From positions 19,318-83,317 of the IMG/VR virus record IMGVR_UViG_3300042562_000747: a stretch of DNA of 64,000 nt; one strand, given 5' to 3'. Shown here piece by piece: positions 52,926 through 60,159 of this stretch. A program made the position numbers and the translations under genes. The notes beneath the pieces are model-generated. The model made no database searches, had not been told where the DNA came from, and saw only the letters and a program-made list of their open reading frames with translations. Every line of letters starts with the position of its first letter. The first letter of the stretch is position 1. The DNA comes from a virus.

Positions 52926-53428
52926 TATATTAAAGATTTTTTAAATGTCAAATTCTCAACACATAAAAATAAAATTAAAGACCACCGCTCACCTGTTTTT
53001 ATTTCCATAACTTCATGTTCGGTGTGACTGTTGAAACAATAAATTTCGCCTCTTTTTTTTGATAATAATTTATGTGGCTCATATAAATAAAAATCGCCCC
53101 CGGTGTATTCTTCATTTAGATTAGTGCCAACCGCCCATATTCTGTTTTTATTTGTATCAGAATGTCTTGTAAATTTGTCGCCAATATTAAATTTATGCAA
53201 ACCTATGTGTGTGGGATAATTATTAACAATAACATTTTTATTATCCATAATCAATTTACCAATCATTCTATCAAATATCCATTTATAATTTTGAATATTT
53301 GGTATTTGCCATCCGGTGTAGTTAACCGCACTATTATTAGGATACCCACCATCGGTTTTTATTACCGTCAATACTTTACTTAAATTTATGATATCTAAAC
53401 ATTCTTTTGGTGTAAAATAATTTTCCAT
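52925..53428 (-). CDS. 2OG-Fe(II) oxygenase (first of the alternating pair)
   Basis: A 167-residue oxygenase with H89-x-D91 (FTRHSDTNK), H138 (HTEHEV) and R148 (GERWSL), plus YTGGDFYLYEP before the iron site's second half, as in P4H-like enzymes. It begins 4 nt after the stop of the second sulfotransferase-like gene and its own stop overlaps the first one. No fused domain. Substrate unknown. Confidence 0.83.
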   Translation of the reverse strand: MENYFTPKECLDIINLSKVLTVIKTDGGYPNNSAVNYTGWQIPNIQNYKWIFDRMIGKLIMDNKNVIVNNYPTHIGLHKFNIGDKFTRHSDTNKNRIWAVGTNLNEEYTGGDFYLYEPHKLLSKKRGEIYCFNSHTEHEVMEIKTGERWSLILFLCVENLTFKKSLI

Positions 53429-53432
53429 ATGA

Positions 53433-54032
53433 TTATATTAATGAATTTGTTTTTTTTGTAATAATATCACCCATTCTATATTTGTTTGTAGTATCTAATA
53501 ACTCTTTGTAATATAACTCATTATATTCTATTTCTAATTCATTAAATAGTGGATTAAAATTTCCATAATATAAATCTTCGTAATAAAAAATTGGTAAATT
53601 ATTTAGTGTTGCAAAATTAAAAAGTGTTTCATTTAAAAAACTATATCTATCGTATGTTGTTTGGAATTCGGCATCCGTAATATTGTAAAGGTTATAGATA
53701 CGTGGTGTATTATTTAAAAATGATGCCTCTTTGTGTACAAGAATTGAACTTTCAACTTGTTCTTTTTGATTTTTTCTTAAAAGGATTACTATCTTATCAA
53801 AATCATTTACCAATGTATCTAATGAGACCGGTAACGTTCTATATGCTGATTTTACGAATATATTTCGTTTAGTAATTAAATCGGAATATTCATTTTTATT
53901 TTTATGTACGTTTTCAACCATCCATTCAAACCAAGGCTCATTGAAGCATTCATATTCAGTTTTAATTTTTTCGAAATATTTTAGTATTGAGGTCGAACCA
54001 CATCTAGGAGTATATAGAAGTAAAATTTTCAT
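53433..54032 (-). CDS. Sulfotransferase-like P-loop protein (2)
   Basis: A 199-residue protein: YTPRCGSTSILKYF (7-20) is a good 5'-phosphosulfate loop (PRSGST type), NEPW (31-34) follows as in many bacterial sulfotransferases, and IVILLRKNQKEQVESSI (81-97) supplies R86 and S95/S96 for the 3'-phosphate. Later YYEDLY is the usual FYEDL-like strand. Paralogous in layout to the protein at 52416. PAPS would have to come from the host; no PAPS-synthesis gene is in the window. Confidence 0.72.
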   Translation of the reverse strand: MKILLLYTPRCGSTSILKYFEKIKTEYECFNEPWFEWMVENVHKNKNEYSDLITKRNIFVKSAYRTLPVSLDTLVNDFDKIVILLRKNQKEQVESSILVHKEASFLNNTPRIYNLYNITDAEFQTTYDRYSFLNETLFNFATLNNLPIFYYEDLYYGNFNPLFNELEIEYNELYYKELLDTTNKYRMGDIITKKTNSLI

Positions 54033-54554
54033 TTATAGTTTAACTTTAATTCCATTAATCCACACAATTCTATATGTAGAACAATTTAAAACATTTGTCT
54101 CATGTTCATGTATTGATGCGAAAAAATAAAGACAATCACCCTCATTTATTTTATAAACTACATTATTAATAATCAAATCACCACCAGCATCTCCGGTTGA
54201 AGTTTTTATTATAAAATGTAAACTCTCGGTATCATCGTATTTTGGGTCTTTGTGTTTTATTAACTTAGAACCATTGAAAGATATTGCACATATTATACCA
54301 TCTTTACCTTGTGGTACATTTTCATTTTCTGAAAAATTAAGTTTTTCTTTTATTTTTTTAAACGCATTTACAATTAAATCCGGATAATCATATTTAACAT
54401 CATTTGTAAATCTGGTAGTTTTTCTATTATTTGCCGCTCTACCTATTTGAAAAATGTTAGTATTATGGTTATCTAATGCCCATTTATTTAAAATATTACA
54501 TTCATCATGTGTTAATACAGATGGGATGATTTCAATTGAATTTGTATCAATCAT
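54033..54554 (-). CDS. 2OG-Fe(II) oxygenase (second of the alternating pair)
   Basis: A 173-residue oxygenase with H101-x-D103 (IKHKDPKYDD), a distal histidine H149 or H151 (SIHEHETN) and R162 (TYRIVW). GGDLIINNVVY and NEGDCLYFFAS mark the beta-helix core. It follows the zinc-ribbon gene after 2 nt and touches the second sulfotransferase-like gene. Only motif-level similarity to the oxygenase at 52925, so the two are either old duplicates or independent recruits. Confidence 0.8.
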   Translation of the reverse strand: MIDTNSIEIIPSVLTHDECNILNKWALDNHNTNIFQIGRAANNRKTTRFTNDVKYDYPDLIVNAFKKIKEKLNFSENENVPQGKDGIICAISFNGSKLIKHKDPKYDDTESLHFIIKTSTGDAGGDLIINNVVYKINEGDCLYFFASIHEHETNVLNCSTYRIVWINGIKVKL

Positions 54555-54556
54555 AT

Positions 54557-54838
54557 TTAAAATAAAGTTTTTTCCACTTTTTGTTTTGGAAAATATAGAG
54601 TATCAACACTTTCCCATTTTTTCAATGGACAATCATTAAAATCTGCTGAAAATATTTTTTTAGTTATTGGGCAACCACATTCGTTGCATATAACACCAAT
54701 ATCTAATTTAGTAGTGAGTACCTTTCTAGACGGACATACTTCACATATTTCATTTCTTTTTTCTGCTAGTAGTTTTTGATTTTCAGAAGGTTTATACGCT
54801 GTAACCCATGCATTGAAAATTTTTTTAAAATTCAACAT
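54557..54838 (-). CDS. Zinc-ribbon protein (93 aa)
   Basis: A 93-residue protein with two cysteine clusters: C32-x2-C35 (ICEVCPSR) and C51-x2-C54-x-C56 (CNECGCPI), then a further C at FNDCPLKKW. This looks like a rubredoxin/zinc-ribbon type metal site, and I recall similar short proteins from aquatic phages. A soluble N-terminal helix has no known partner. Located between the Hint/ATP-grasp gene and the oxygenase/sulfotransferase run. May be an accessory or DNA/RNA-binding protein. Confidence 0.7.
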   Translation of the reverse strand: MLNFKKIFNAWVTAYKPSENQKLLAEKRNEICEVCPSRKVLTTKLDIGVICNECGCPITKKIFSADFNDCPLKKWESVDTLYFPKQKVEKTLF

Positions 54839-54853
54839 GTTTTTAAATTTTTA

Positions 54854-54931
54854 TTAAGAATTAGAACTAACAATTAATGCACCCATTTGTGTCATTATTG
54901 TATTTATTGTTTGAGTTTGAGTTGTTGTCAT
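54854..54931 (-). CDS. Possible 25-aa micro-protein
   Basis: ATG at 54931-54929 to TAA at 54856-54854, giving a Thr/Gln-rich peptide ending SSNS, in the otherwise empty 115-nt gap between the zinc-ribbon and Hint genes. No Shine-Dalgarno-like site is evident. It has no cysteine or clear leader/core shape. It may be a real small gene or chance. Confidence 0.25.
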   Translation of the reverse strand: MTTTQTQTINTIMTQMGALIVSSNS

Positions 54932-54953
54932 TTTTAATTAATTTTTAATATTA

Positions 54954-56504
54954 TTAAGATTTTGGAGCTACCGGTGGTACACAGTTAGCAAAATTAACAC
55001 ACTTACATGGAGCGGAATTGGCGTAGCAGGGGAAGGTGCTGAACGTTTGTTTAGTACAGGCCTCACCCTTTGCGCAGTCGGATTGTGAACAAGAAGCTTT
55101 CCTCTCGGAACAACTCGCACCAATATTATGTTCAATTGCAACAAATGAGGTATTGTCCATAGTTTGTGTTAAAAATAAATGTTGTCTTTCTACACTTATT
55201 GCCCATCCACTAAATATGGTATTTGTTCTTACAATTGTCGAAACTTCTTTTAGGACAGTTGTTAATGTTTCATTTTCAGTATTAATTAATATTACAGAAT
55301 CACCAATTTGTATAGATTCATCTGACCCCAAACTTCCCAATGAAACAAATTTAACATTATTATTTCTAACGATTAAATAATTAGAAGAAATTGTATCTTC
55401 CCAATAAGTAGTATCAGTAAATACAAGCTTAACATATTCTACAATTACAGAAACCTTTTCTTTTGCAGTTACCTCATTTGTACTGTATACTGTATTATTT
55501 ACAAAATCTTCATATGTTATACCAAAATCAGCTGTATCCAATGTTAAATCAATATTATTTGGATTTGGAATATCAATTGTTTTTAATAAATCACCTACTT
55601 GTAAATCCAACGCAGTTTTGAATGAACCATCTGCCATTTCAACCGTATCGGTATCTAATAATTTAGGTGCTGCGAACAAATATTCATTATTTAAATATCT
55701 ATTTTTATATGTATTTACTATCTCAAATGTTTCTGCATTATATTCTACATCAGTATCTAATACTGCTCCGGTCAACGATGTGTAACCACCTAATGATATA
55801 CTTTCTAAATTTGGAGGAAATAATAAATTTAATCCTCTAAAAACTTGTATTTGATTTTGATATAAATTGTTCAAATCTAAATGAAATTCCATCAAAAAAT
55901 ACTCGTTGTTAACATTTTGTAAAACAATATTTAATTCCTCATTAGTTGATACTTTAAACAACTTAGGGTAAATATTCTTATCATATGCCGCACCAACTGC
56001 TTTTAAAATAAAATTTGGATGAATACCATTATCTGGTATTGTAGTTATGTTGTTTACAATTTCATTTGTTTCGTTAAGATATGCAAATTGAGAACCAAAT
56101 GATGAATTTTTAATTAAATTCATAAAATTAATTTTATTTGCACAATACGTATCATCTACCAATGCGGTAGTATCATATGCACTTCTAATAATCAACGTTG
56201 TATCGTTATCTTCAACATAAGGTACTGTTATAGAATTTGGACTAGAAATCATATTTTTAAATTCAAATCCTAAAATGGTAGATAATTCAGTTAATTTGTT
56301 AGATAGTGGCTCTAAATTTCCGATGTATACTACCTTAGTAAATGTATTATTACTAATGAAATTAGATAGTTCTGTTAAATCTAAGGAGGTTTCAGTACCT
56401 TCTAATGTAACATATATCCAGCCTAAATTAGTGTTTATTTCAATTGGTTTTAAATCACCATTTTTATCGTACATAAAGTCCGAACCTATTAATACTGTTC
56501 TCAT
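54954..56504 (-). CDS. ATP-grasp-like plus Hint-domain protein with Cys-rich tail
   Basis: A 516-residue composite. Residues 1-250 resemble ATP-grasp: GDLKPIEINTNLGW (16-29) looks like the metal-binding EINTNPG strand and NFILKAVGAAYD (164-175) the ATP-binding Lys strand, though the fold is degenerate. Residues about 281-462 resemble a Hint (hedgehog/intein) domain: DTDTVEMADGSFK then LQVGDLL (284-306) at the start, HLFLTQ and IEHN (442-460) at the end. The position of the usual splice-initiating Cys is Lys281. The last 50 residues hold eight cysteines (465-508). Whether it is a virion or modifying protein is unknown. Confidence 0.5.
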   Translation of the reverse strand: MRTVLIGSDFMYDKNGDLKPIEINTNLGWIYVTLEGTETSLDLTELSNFISNNTFTKVVYIGNLEPLSNKLTELSTILGFEFKNMISSPNSITVPYVEDNDTTLIIRSAYDTTALVDDTYCANKINFMNLIKNSSFGSQFAYLNETNEIVNNITTIPDNGIHPNFILKAVGAAYDKNIYPKLFKVSTNEELNIVLQNVNNEYFLMEFHLDLNNLYQNQIQVFRGLNLLFPPNLESISLGGYTSLTGAVLDTDVEYNAETFEIVNTYKNRYLNNEYLFAAPKLLDTDTVEMADGSFKTALDLQVGDLLKTIDIPNPNNIDLTLDTADFGITYEDFVNNTVYSTNEVTAKEKVSVIVEYVKLVFTDTTYWEDTISSNYLIVRNNNVKFVSLGSLGSDESIQIGDSVILINTENETLTTVLKEVSTIVRTNTIFSGWAISVERQHLFLTQTMDNTSFVAIEHNIGASCSERKASCSQSDCAKGEACTKQTFSTFPCYANSAPCKCVNFANCVPPVAPKS

Positions 56505-56529
56505 AATTTTAGTTTTCCTTATTATTTCT

Positions 56530-56538
56530 TATAAATAT
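56530..56538 (-). promoter_or_regulatory. ATATTTATA box (candidate late promoter), Hint protein gene
   Basis: Coding-strand ATATTTATA, 25 nt before the ATG at 56504, in the short gap after the UVR-like gene. Confidence 0.42.
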
Positions 56539-56539
56539 A

Positions 56540-56932
56540 CTAACTTTGTAATTTAGTAGTTCTTTTGGTATATTTTCTTTTTGGTTTTGGTAGCGGTGGA
56601 TTATCAATAGATGTGATTAAATCCCTTATTGCACCACATTGTTCGTATTGTTCTTTAGATACAAAGTAATCCATCATTTTATTTAGAAGGTCCTTATACT
56701 CACTCTTATTGATTGTAGCAAACATTTTACTATCGGTAAACTTAATAATTGCAACTTCTTCTAAATTTTCTTCAATAGCTCCTTTTAATATTTGTAAAAT
56801 CCAGGGATATAAGGTATCACCATTCATAGAAATATAGTTTGAAACAGCAGGAGATGCATCTTCATCAAAGTATTTTCTCCAATTAGTTTTTGCGTACATA
56901 TCGGTAATTTTTAATAATTTGTTAATATCCAT
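56540..56932 (-). CDS. Hypothetical protein with UVR-like motif (130 aa)
   Basis: A 130-residue protein. Residues about 81-110 (LLNKMMDYFVSKEQYEQCG then AIRDLI) resemble the UVR motif of UvrB/UvrC and ClpA adaptors such as McsA. The C-terminus KPKRKYTKRTTK is strongly basic and may contact nucleic acid. The first 75 residues are unassigned. Interaction with a host Clp or Uvr partner is possible but not shown. Confidence 0.5.
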   Translation of the reverse strand: MDINKLLKITDMYAKTNWRKYFDEDASPAVSNYISMNGDTLYPWILQILKGAIEENLEEVAIIKFTDSKMFATINKSEYKDLLNKMMDYFVSKEQYEQCGAIRDLITSIDNPPLPKPKRKYTKRTTKLQS

Positions 56933-56942
56933 ATATAACTAT

Positions 56943-57671
56943 TTAATTTGTACGAACCACATCTTTTAAATAATCATCCATACTCGTAACTCTAGTTGTT
57001 ACCGGCTTTACTACATCTGTTGATGCTGGTAAATTTTCTACTATTACACTACCATCTTTGTTTTGATAAGTTTGGATTTTTGAAATTCCCGTAACTCTTA
57101 TAGTAGTATCTTCAAATAAAAATCTAATTTGATTTATAATTGCATTATCATTTAATATAGTTGGTTCGTTATTAACGTAAAATTGATATTCTACACTTTG
57201 TACGCCTGCTTGAGTGAATCTACTGCCTATACCTGTTTTACTAACTGAATTTACTTGCACTGCAGTTACCGAACCACTAACTGACCCGGATGGATTATCT
57301 GCGGTAATTACACTACCACTATAAGAAATAGTATTTGTTTCTATATTAGAAGAAAATTTGTTTTTATTATATGCTAATGCTTTAGATATATCTAATTGGA
57401 CTGAAATTATATCTTTAATAGTATAATATGGATTGCCTTCATCATACGCTTTTTTTAATGCGGAAAATATATGAGATGGTATGTAAATTGAATTACCTAC
57501 ACTTATAGTAAAATTAATATTATTAGAATCAAACACTTTATAGGTAATAGTATTAGGGTCTATGGTCGGTAATTCAATAAAGTTTTTGTCAAACACACCC
57601 GTTAAAAGTGCAGTTGATTTATTCTTTATTGAATAACTACCATAATCATTTACTATTTCTCTACTAAACAT
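56943..57671 (-). CDS. Virion-type structural protein (242 aa)
   Basis: Start taken as the ATG at 57671 (MFSREIVNDYGSY), one base after the stop of the 41-aa gene; a longer reading from 57758 would overlap that gene entirely. Beta-rich with a Ser/Thr/Val-rich middle (GSVITADNPSGSVSGSV) like the virion proteins in the 22-30 kb block, so structural by composition only. The end VTSMDDYLKDVV is helical. Confidence 0.6.
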   Translation of the reverse strand: MFSREIVNDYGSYSIKNKSTALLTGVFDKNFIELPTIDPNTITYKVFDSNNINFTISVGNSIYIPSHIFSALKKAYDEGNPYYTIKDIISVQLDISKALAYNKNKFSSNIETNTISYSGSVITADNPSGSVSGSVTAVQVNSVSKTGIGSRFTQAGVQSVEYQFYVNNEPTILNDNAIINQIRFLFEDTTIRVTGISKIQTYQNKDGSVIVENLPASTDVVKPVTTRVTSMDDYLKDVVRTN

Positions 57672-57672
57672 T

Positions 57673-57798
57673 TTATCTTCCTTGTCCTTTGTACGCCTTT
57701 GGACGTGGACTGTGTTTGTTATAAGATTTCTTTGCCGAACCGGATTTACGAGAACCAAATGAAACCTTTGATGATGTTAATGAACCTTTCTTTGCCAT
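57673..57798 (-). CDS. Small basic protein (41 aa)
   Basis: A 41-residue Lys/Arg/Ser-rich peptide (MAKKGSLTSSKVSFGSRKSG, ending KAYKGQGR) with a proper ATG and an AAGGAG 9 nt upstream. It is likely disordered and nucleic-acid binding or a scaffold cement. It touches the 242-aa gene by one base, so it is co-translated. Below the size many gene finders report. Confidence 0.65.
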   Translation of the reverse strand: MAKKGSLTSSKVSFGSRKSGSAKKSYNKHSPRPKAYKGQGR

Positions 57799-57807
57799 AA
57801 ATTGTTA

Positions 57808-57813
57808 CTCCTT
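57808..57813 (-). promoter_or_regulatory. Shine-Dalgarno site for the 41-aa gene
   Basis: AAGGAG on the coding strand, 9 nt before the ATG at 57798. It stands out because most genes here have only A-rich upstream sequence, and it supports this short gene as real. Confidence 0.6.
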
Positions 57814-57840
57814 TGTTTAGGAATAAATATATGGAAATAA

Positions 57841-58086
57841 TTAATTCGTTGTATAAGCTACTTCATCTTTAAGGTATTTCTTAAGTGTATCGAACTCCTC
57901 TGCTTTTTCTGATACTGTCATTCTCAAACTTTTAAAGATAACTTTTAAATCATCTATTGTTTGAATTTTGTTATCCCAATCAAACTCATACCAGTTAATA
58001 GGTTGAGGGGTCGGTTGTGGTTCTTGTACCTGTGTTTCTTCAATTGGAAACAACTCTAATTGTTCTAATTCTTTTTTCTTTGCCAT
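57841..58086 (-). CDS. Hypothetical acidic protein (81 aa)
   Basis: Not recognised. Gln/Glu/Pro-rich N-terminus (VQEPQPTPQPINWYEF) and a helical C-terminal half (LKVIFKSLRMTVSEKAEEF). Probably a small phage accessory or virion-linked protein. The 57-nt gap upstream holds no identified signal. Confidence 0.6.
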   Translation of the reverse strand: MAKKKELEQLELFPIEETQVQEPQPTPQPINWYEFDWDNKIQTIDDLKVIFKSLRMTVSEKAEEFDTLKKYLKDEVAYTTN

Positions 58087-58143
58087 TTTTATTTTATTTT
58101 TGTTAATTGAATTATTGTTTACTTACTAAATCAAATTTTTAAT

Positions 58144-58521
58144 CTATACTAATTTTTTCTCTCTACTTTTCCAATACATCGGTCCATAATGATGCGCAAT
58201 CTCCTCACCTTCTTCTATATCTTTAATTGAATAAAATTCCATTATATTTAATTCTTTCGATTTTATCCTCCAATCACAATTTGGGTGTGAACTATGATTA
58301 TAAATTGAACCGTACCCAAAAGGTAAGTATGAAGTATCATTATCGTTAACGTCGGTGAATACATAATCATACGATGGGTGGGTTGCTACCACAAATAATT
58401 TTATAAAATAGCATGTTTCTATAATTGTTCCGTTTGGTATAAATTCGCCGGCAAACACACCAAATCCCATTACTTCATCAATATAACGTACCTCTAATTT
58501 TGTTTGTGGTTTTATAACCAT
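58144..58521 (-). CDS. SET-domain protein (putative lysine methyltransferase)
   Basis: A 125-residue, near-minimal SET domain. Key elements in order: GFGVFAGEFIPNGTIIE (19-35), LPFGYGSIYNHSSHPNC (66-82; the NHS-x2-PN pseudoknot region), DIEEGEEIAHHYG (101-113; GEE and catalytic-Tyr strand) and YW. It transfers methyl from SAM to protein lysines in eukaryotes and some bacteria. Viral SET proteins are known in chloroviruses; a phage target is unknown. Overlaps the 92-aa gene by 10 nt. Confidence 0.75.
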   Translation of the reverse strand: MVIKPQTKLEVRYIDEVMGFGVFAGEFIPNGTIIETCYFIKLFVVATHPSYDYVFTDVNDNDTSYLPFGYGSIYNHSSHPNCDWRIKSKELNIMEFYSIKDIEEGEEIAHHYGPMYWKSREKKLV

Positions 58522-58790
58522 TTTATTTTATTAATGATTGTATTAAATTCTTGTCTTTCTATCTTATCTGCGTTATACATTTCAAATTCATCCTTATCCT
58601 TATCGTTTCTTAAACAAATGATATGATATTCATTATTCATATCCGATTTGTATATTACATCTTTAACATATCCAAATTCAGCATCATCCATTGAAGCTCT
58701 AAACCTCATTACGAATATTGGTTTAGGTTTATGGACGATATTTGGATTCACACTCATTGGTGGCGGGATTGGTATTGAATTTCCGAACAT
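58512..58790 (-). CDS. Hypothetical protein (92 aa)
   Basis: Not recognised. The Pro-rich start (SIPIPPPMSVNPN) is followed by a beta-rich domain (IFVMRFRASMDDAEFGYVKD, YHIICLRNDKDKDEFEMY). Overlaps the SET gene, so it may be its partner. Starts downstream of a 72-nt gap containing a G-rich plus-strand patch. Confidence 0.55.
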   Translation of the reverse strand: MFGNSIPIPPPMSVNPNIVHKPKPIFVMRFRASMDDAEFGYVKDVIYKSDMNNEYHIICLRNDKDKDEFEMYNADKIERQEFNTIINKIKWL

Positions 58791-58862
58791 AGGATTGAGA
58801 GAGGGGGTTGGGGGGTGAGAGTAGTCGTTTTTAAACTTTTTAGTAAATCTTTTTTGTATATA

Positions 58863-59081
58863 TTAACTTATTGTACATTCAGTTCCATTCCATTGAATTC
58901 TATCCGCATCACACGCTATATGCCACTTCTCTACACCATCTACTAATTCTTTTGTGGTATAAGTAGGTATACTCAATTTAACGAAGGTGGCGAGGTTCTC
59001 CTTTCCATCTATAAGTACTCTCCAATGTAAATCACTACCTTCACTTACTTTTGTGTTATATCTAATTCTTACTTTATACAT
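58863..59081 (-). CDS. Hypothetical protein (72 aa)
   Basis: Not recognised. A compact beta-rich 72-residue protein (YKVRIRYNTKVS, DLHWRVLIDGKENLATFVKL) with two cysteines (CDAD, TECTIS). It sits two bases from the acidic coiled-coil gene downstream of its own start region. No catalytic signature. Confidence 0.6.
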   Translation of the reverse strand: MYKVRIRYNTKVSEGSDLHWRVLIDGKENLATFVKLSIPTYTTKELVDGVEKWHIACDADRIQWNGTECTIS

Positions 59082-59083
59082 TC

Positions 59084-60097
59084 TTATTTCTTTAGGTCTT
59101 TAATCTTTCCTTTACGCACTTTTGTTTTATCTAACTTAACTACCTCTTTGGTTTTATTATCAATTTGCCATTTACCCATTACCTTTTCGGTTACCTTTTG
59201 GTTTGGTTTCTTTGCATATGGTGCAAAAATTGCTTTACCATCAAATCCACCATCATTAGATACCTCACCACTTTCCATATCTACTACATCATTAGCAAAC
59301 TTAACGGGTTGGTGTTTCTCTTTTACTTCTTCATTATATCTCGCTACCGCTTTGATTAACTTTTCTTTGATTGGATTTTCGATATTGAATTCTATATTTG
59401 CTACATCGGCGTTTAAGATACCTAATTGCTCATCGATGTTATCCATTTTTAAATCAATATCTACCATTCGGTCTTTGATAAGTGTAATGGAATCGTTGAT
59501 ACTATTAAGGATTGTATTCGATTCGTATTCATAAGATTTAATATTATCATCCCAATCAAATCCATAGTGAGTACCTTCGTTACCATTTTGACCAATGATA
59601 TCCATTCTTCGTTCCGCTTCCCTTTCCATTTCGTCTTCGGCATACTTTCTCATTTCCTCCACAGCATCTATATTACTTTCATTTTCTTCTATTGGTGTTT
59701 CGTTTTCCCAATCTTTAAATTGACCTTTGTAATCTTCTTCTATCATTTCATCATCTTCATCACCAAATTCTTTAAATGGAGCTTTGTCTTTACTATCTTC
59801 GGTCCAACTACCATATGAATGTCGTAGGTCCTTATATTCATTTTCATCATCGTTTTTCCATTCGTTTAACTTTTCTTTTAAGTCTTCTCTTTCATAGTCG
59901 TGAATATCGGCGGAAAGTTGTTTGATTACATCATTCCAAGAACTCATTTCAAAGCCGGAAGCAATGGTGAGACCTTTAAAAACCTCCATTAATTCACTTA
60001 AATCAAAATCGGAGTGGTCTAATTCAATAGTTACTTGCTTACCATACATAGAAGCGGTAAACTTAGCGGGTGGGTTGGGTGTGTTAGAATATATCAT
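59084..60097 (-). CDS. Acidic coiled-coil hypothetical protein (337 aa)
   Basis: A 337-residue protein. The first 30 residues (KFTASMYGKQVTIELDHSDF) are beta; 60-180 is extremely Asp/Glu-rich (EDDEMIEEDYKGQF); about 190-265 is a coiled coil (DRMVDIDLKMDNIDEQLG); the end is basic (KLDKTKVRKGKIKDLKK). Function unknown; the layout suits a scaffold or inhibitor that binds a basic partner, such as the histone-like protein at 62849. A possible promoter lies 21 nt upstream. Confidence 0.6.
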   Translation of the reverse strand: MIYSNTPNPPAKFTASMYGKQVTIELDHSDFDLSELMEVFKGLTIASGFEMSSWNDVIKQLSADIHDYEREDLKEKLNEWKNDDENEYKDLRHSYGSWTEDSKDKAPFKEFGDEDDEMIEEDYKGQFKDWENETPIEENESNIDAVEEMRKYAEDEMEREAERRMDIIGQNGNEGTHYGFDWDDNIKSYEYESNTILNSINDSITLIKDRMVDIDLKMDNIDEQLGILNADVANIEFNIENPIKEKLIKAVARYNEEVKEKHQPVKFANDVVDMESGEVSNDGGFDGKAIFAPYAKKPNQKVTEKVMGKWQIDNKTKEVVKLDKTKVRKGKIKDLKK

Positions 60098-60118
60098 TAT
60101 AGTATTTTTATGTTACTA

Positions 60119-60149
60119 TAAAGATAGTGAAAAGAAATGGAATAAAAAA
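60119..60149 (-). promoter_or_regulatory. Possible Bacteroidota-type promoter for the acidic protein
   Basis: Minus-strand TATCTTTA (60126-60119), one mismatch from TAnnTTTG, with TTTT about 19-20 nt further upstream in place of TTTG. The same TATCTTTA occurs before the lipoprotein gene. A-rich surroundings make chance possible. Confidence 0.3.
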
Positions 60150-60159
60150 ATAAAATACT

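Noticed and set aside
54854-54931. The 25-aa frame as a RiPP precursor for the adjacent ATP-grasp-like and oxygenase genes
   Set aside because: It has no Cys, no leader/core shape and no start signal; listed only as a low-confidence micro-protein.
54954-56504. Active intein in the 516-aa protein
   Set aside because: The nucleophile position is Lys281 and the residue after HN460 is Ile, so splicing is unlikely; a host extein with clear continuity is also missing.
57672-57758. Longer start for the 242-aa structural protein at 57758
   Set aside because: It would overlap almost the whole 41-aa gene, which has its own ATG and a good Shine-Dalgarno site.
58795-58830. G-rich patch on the plus strand in an AT-rich genome, a possible G-quadruplex
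   Set aside because: Only two long G runs are present, short of the four needed for an intramolecular quadruplex.
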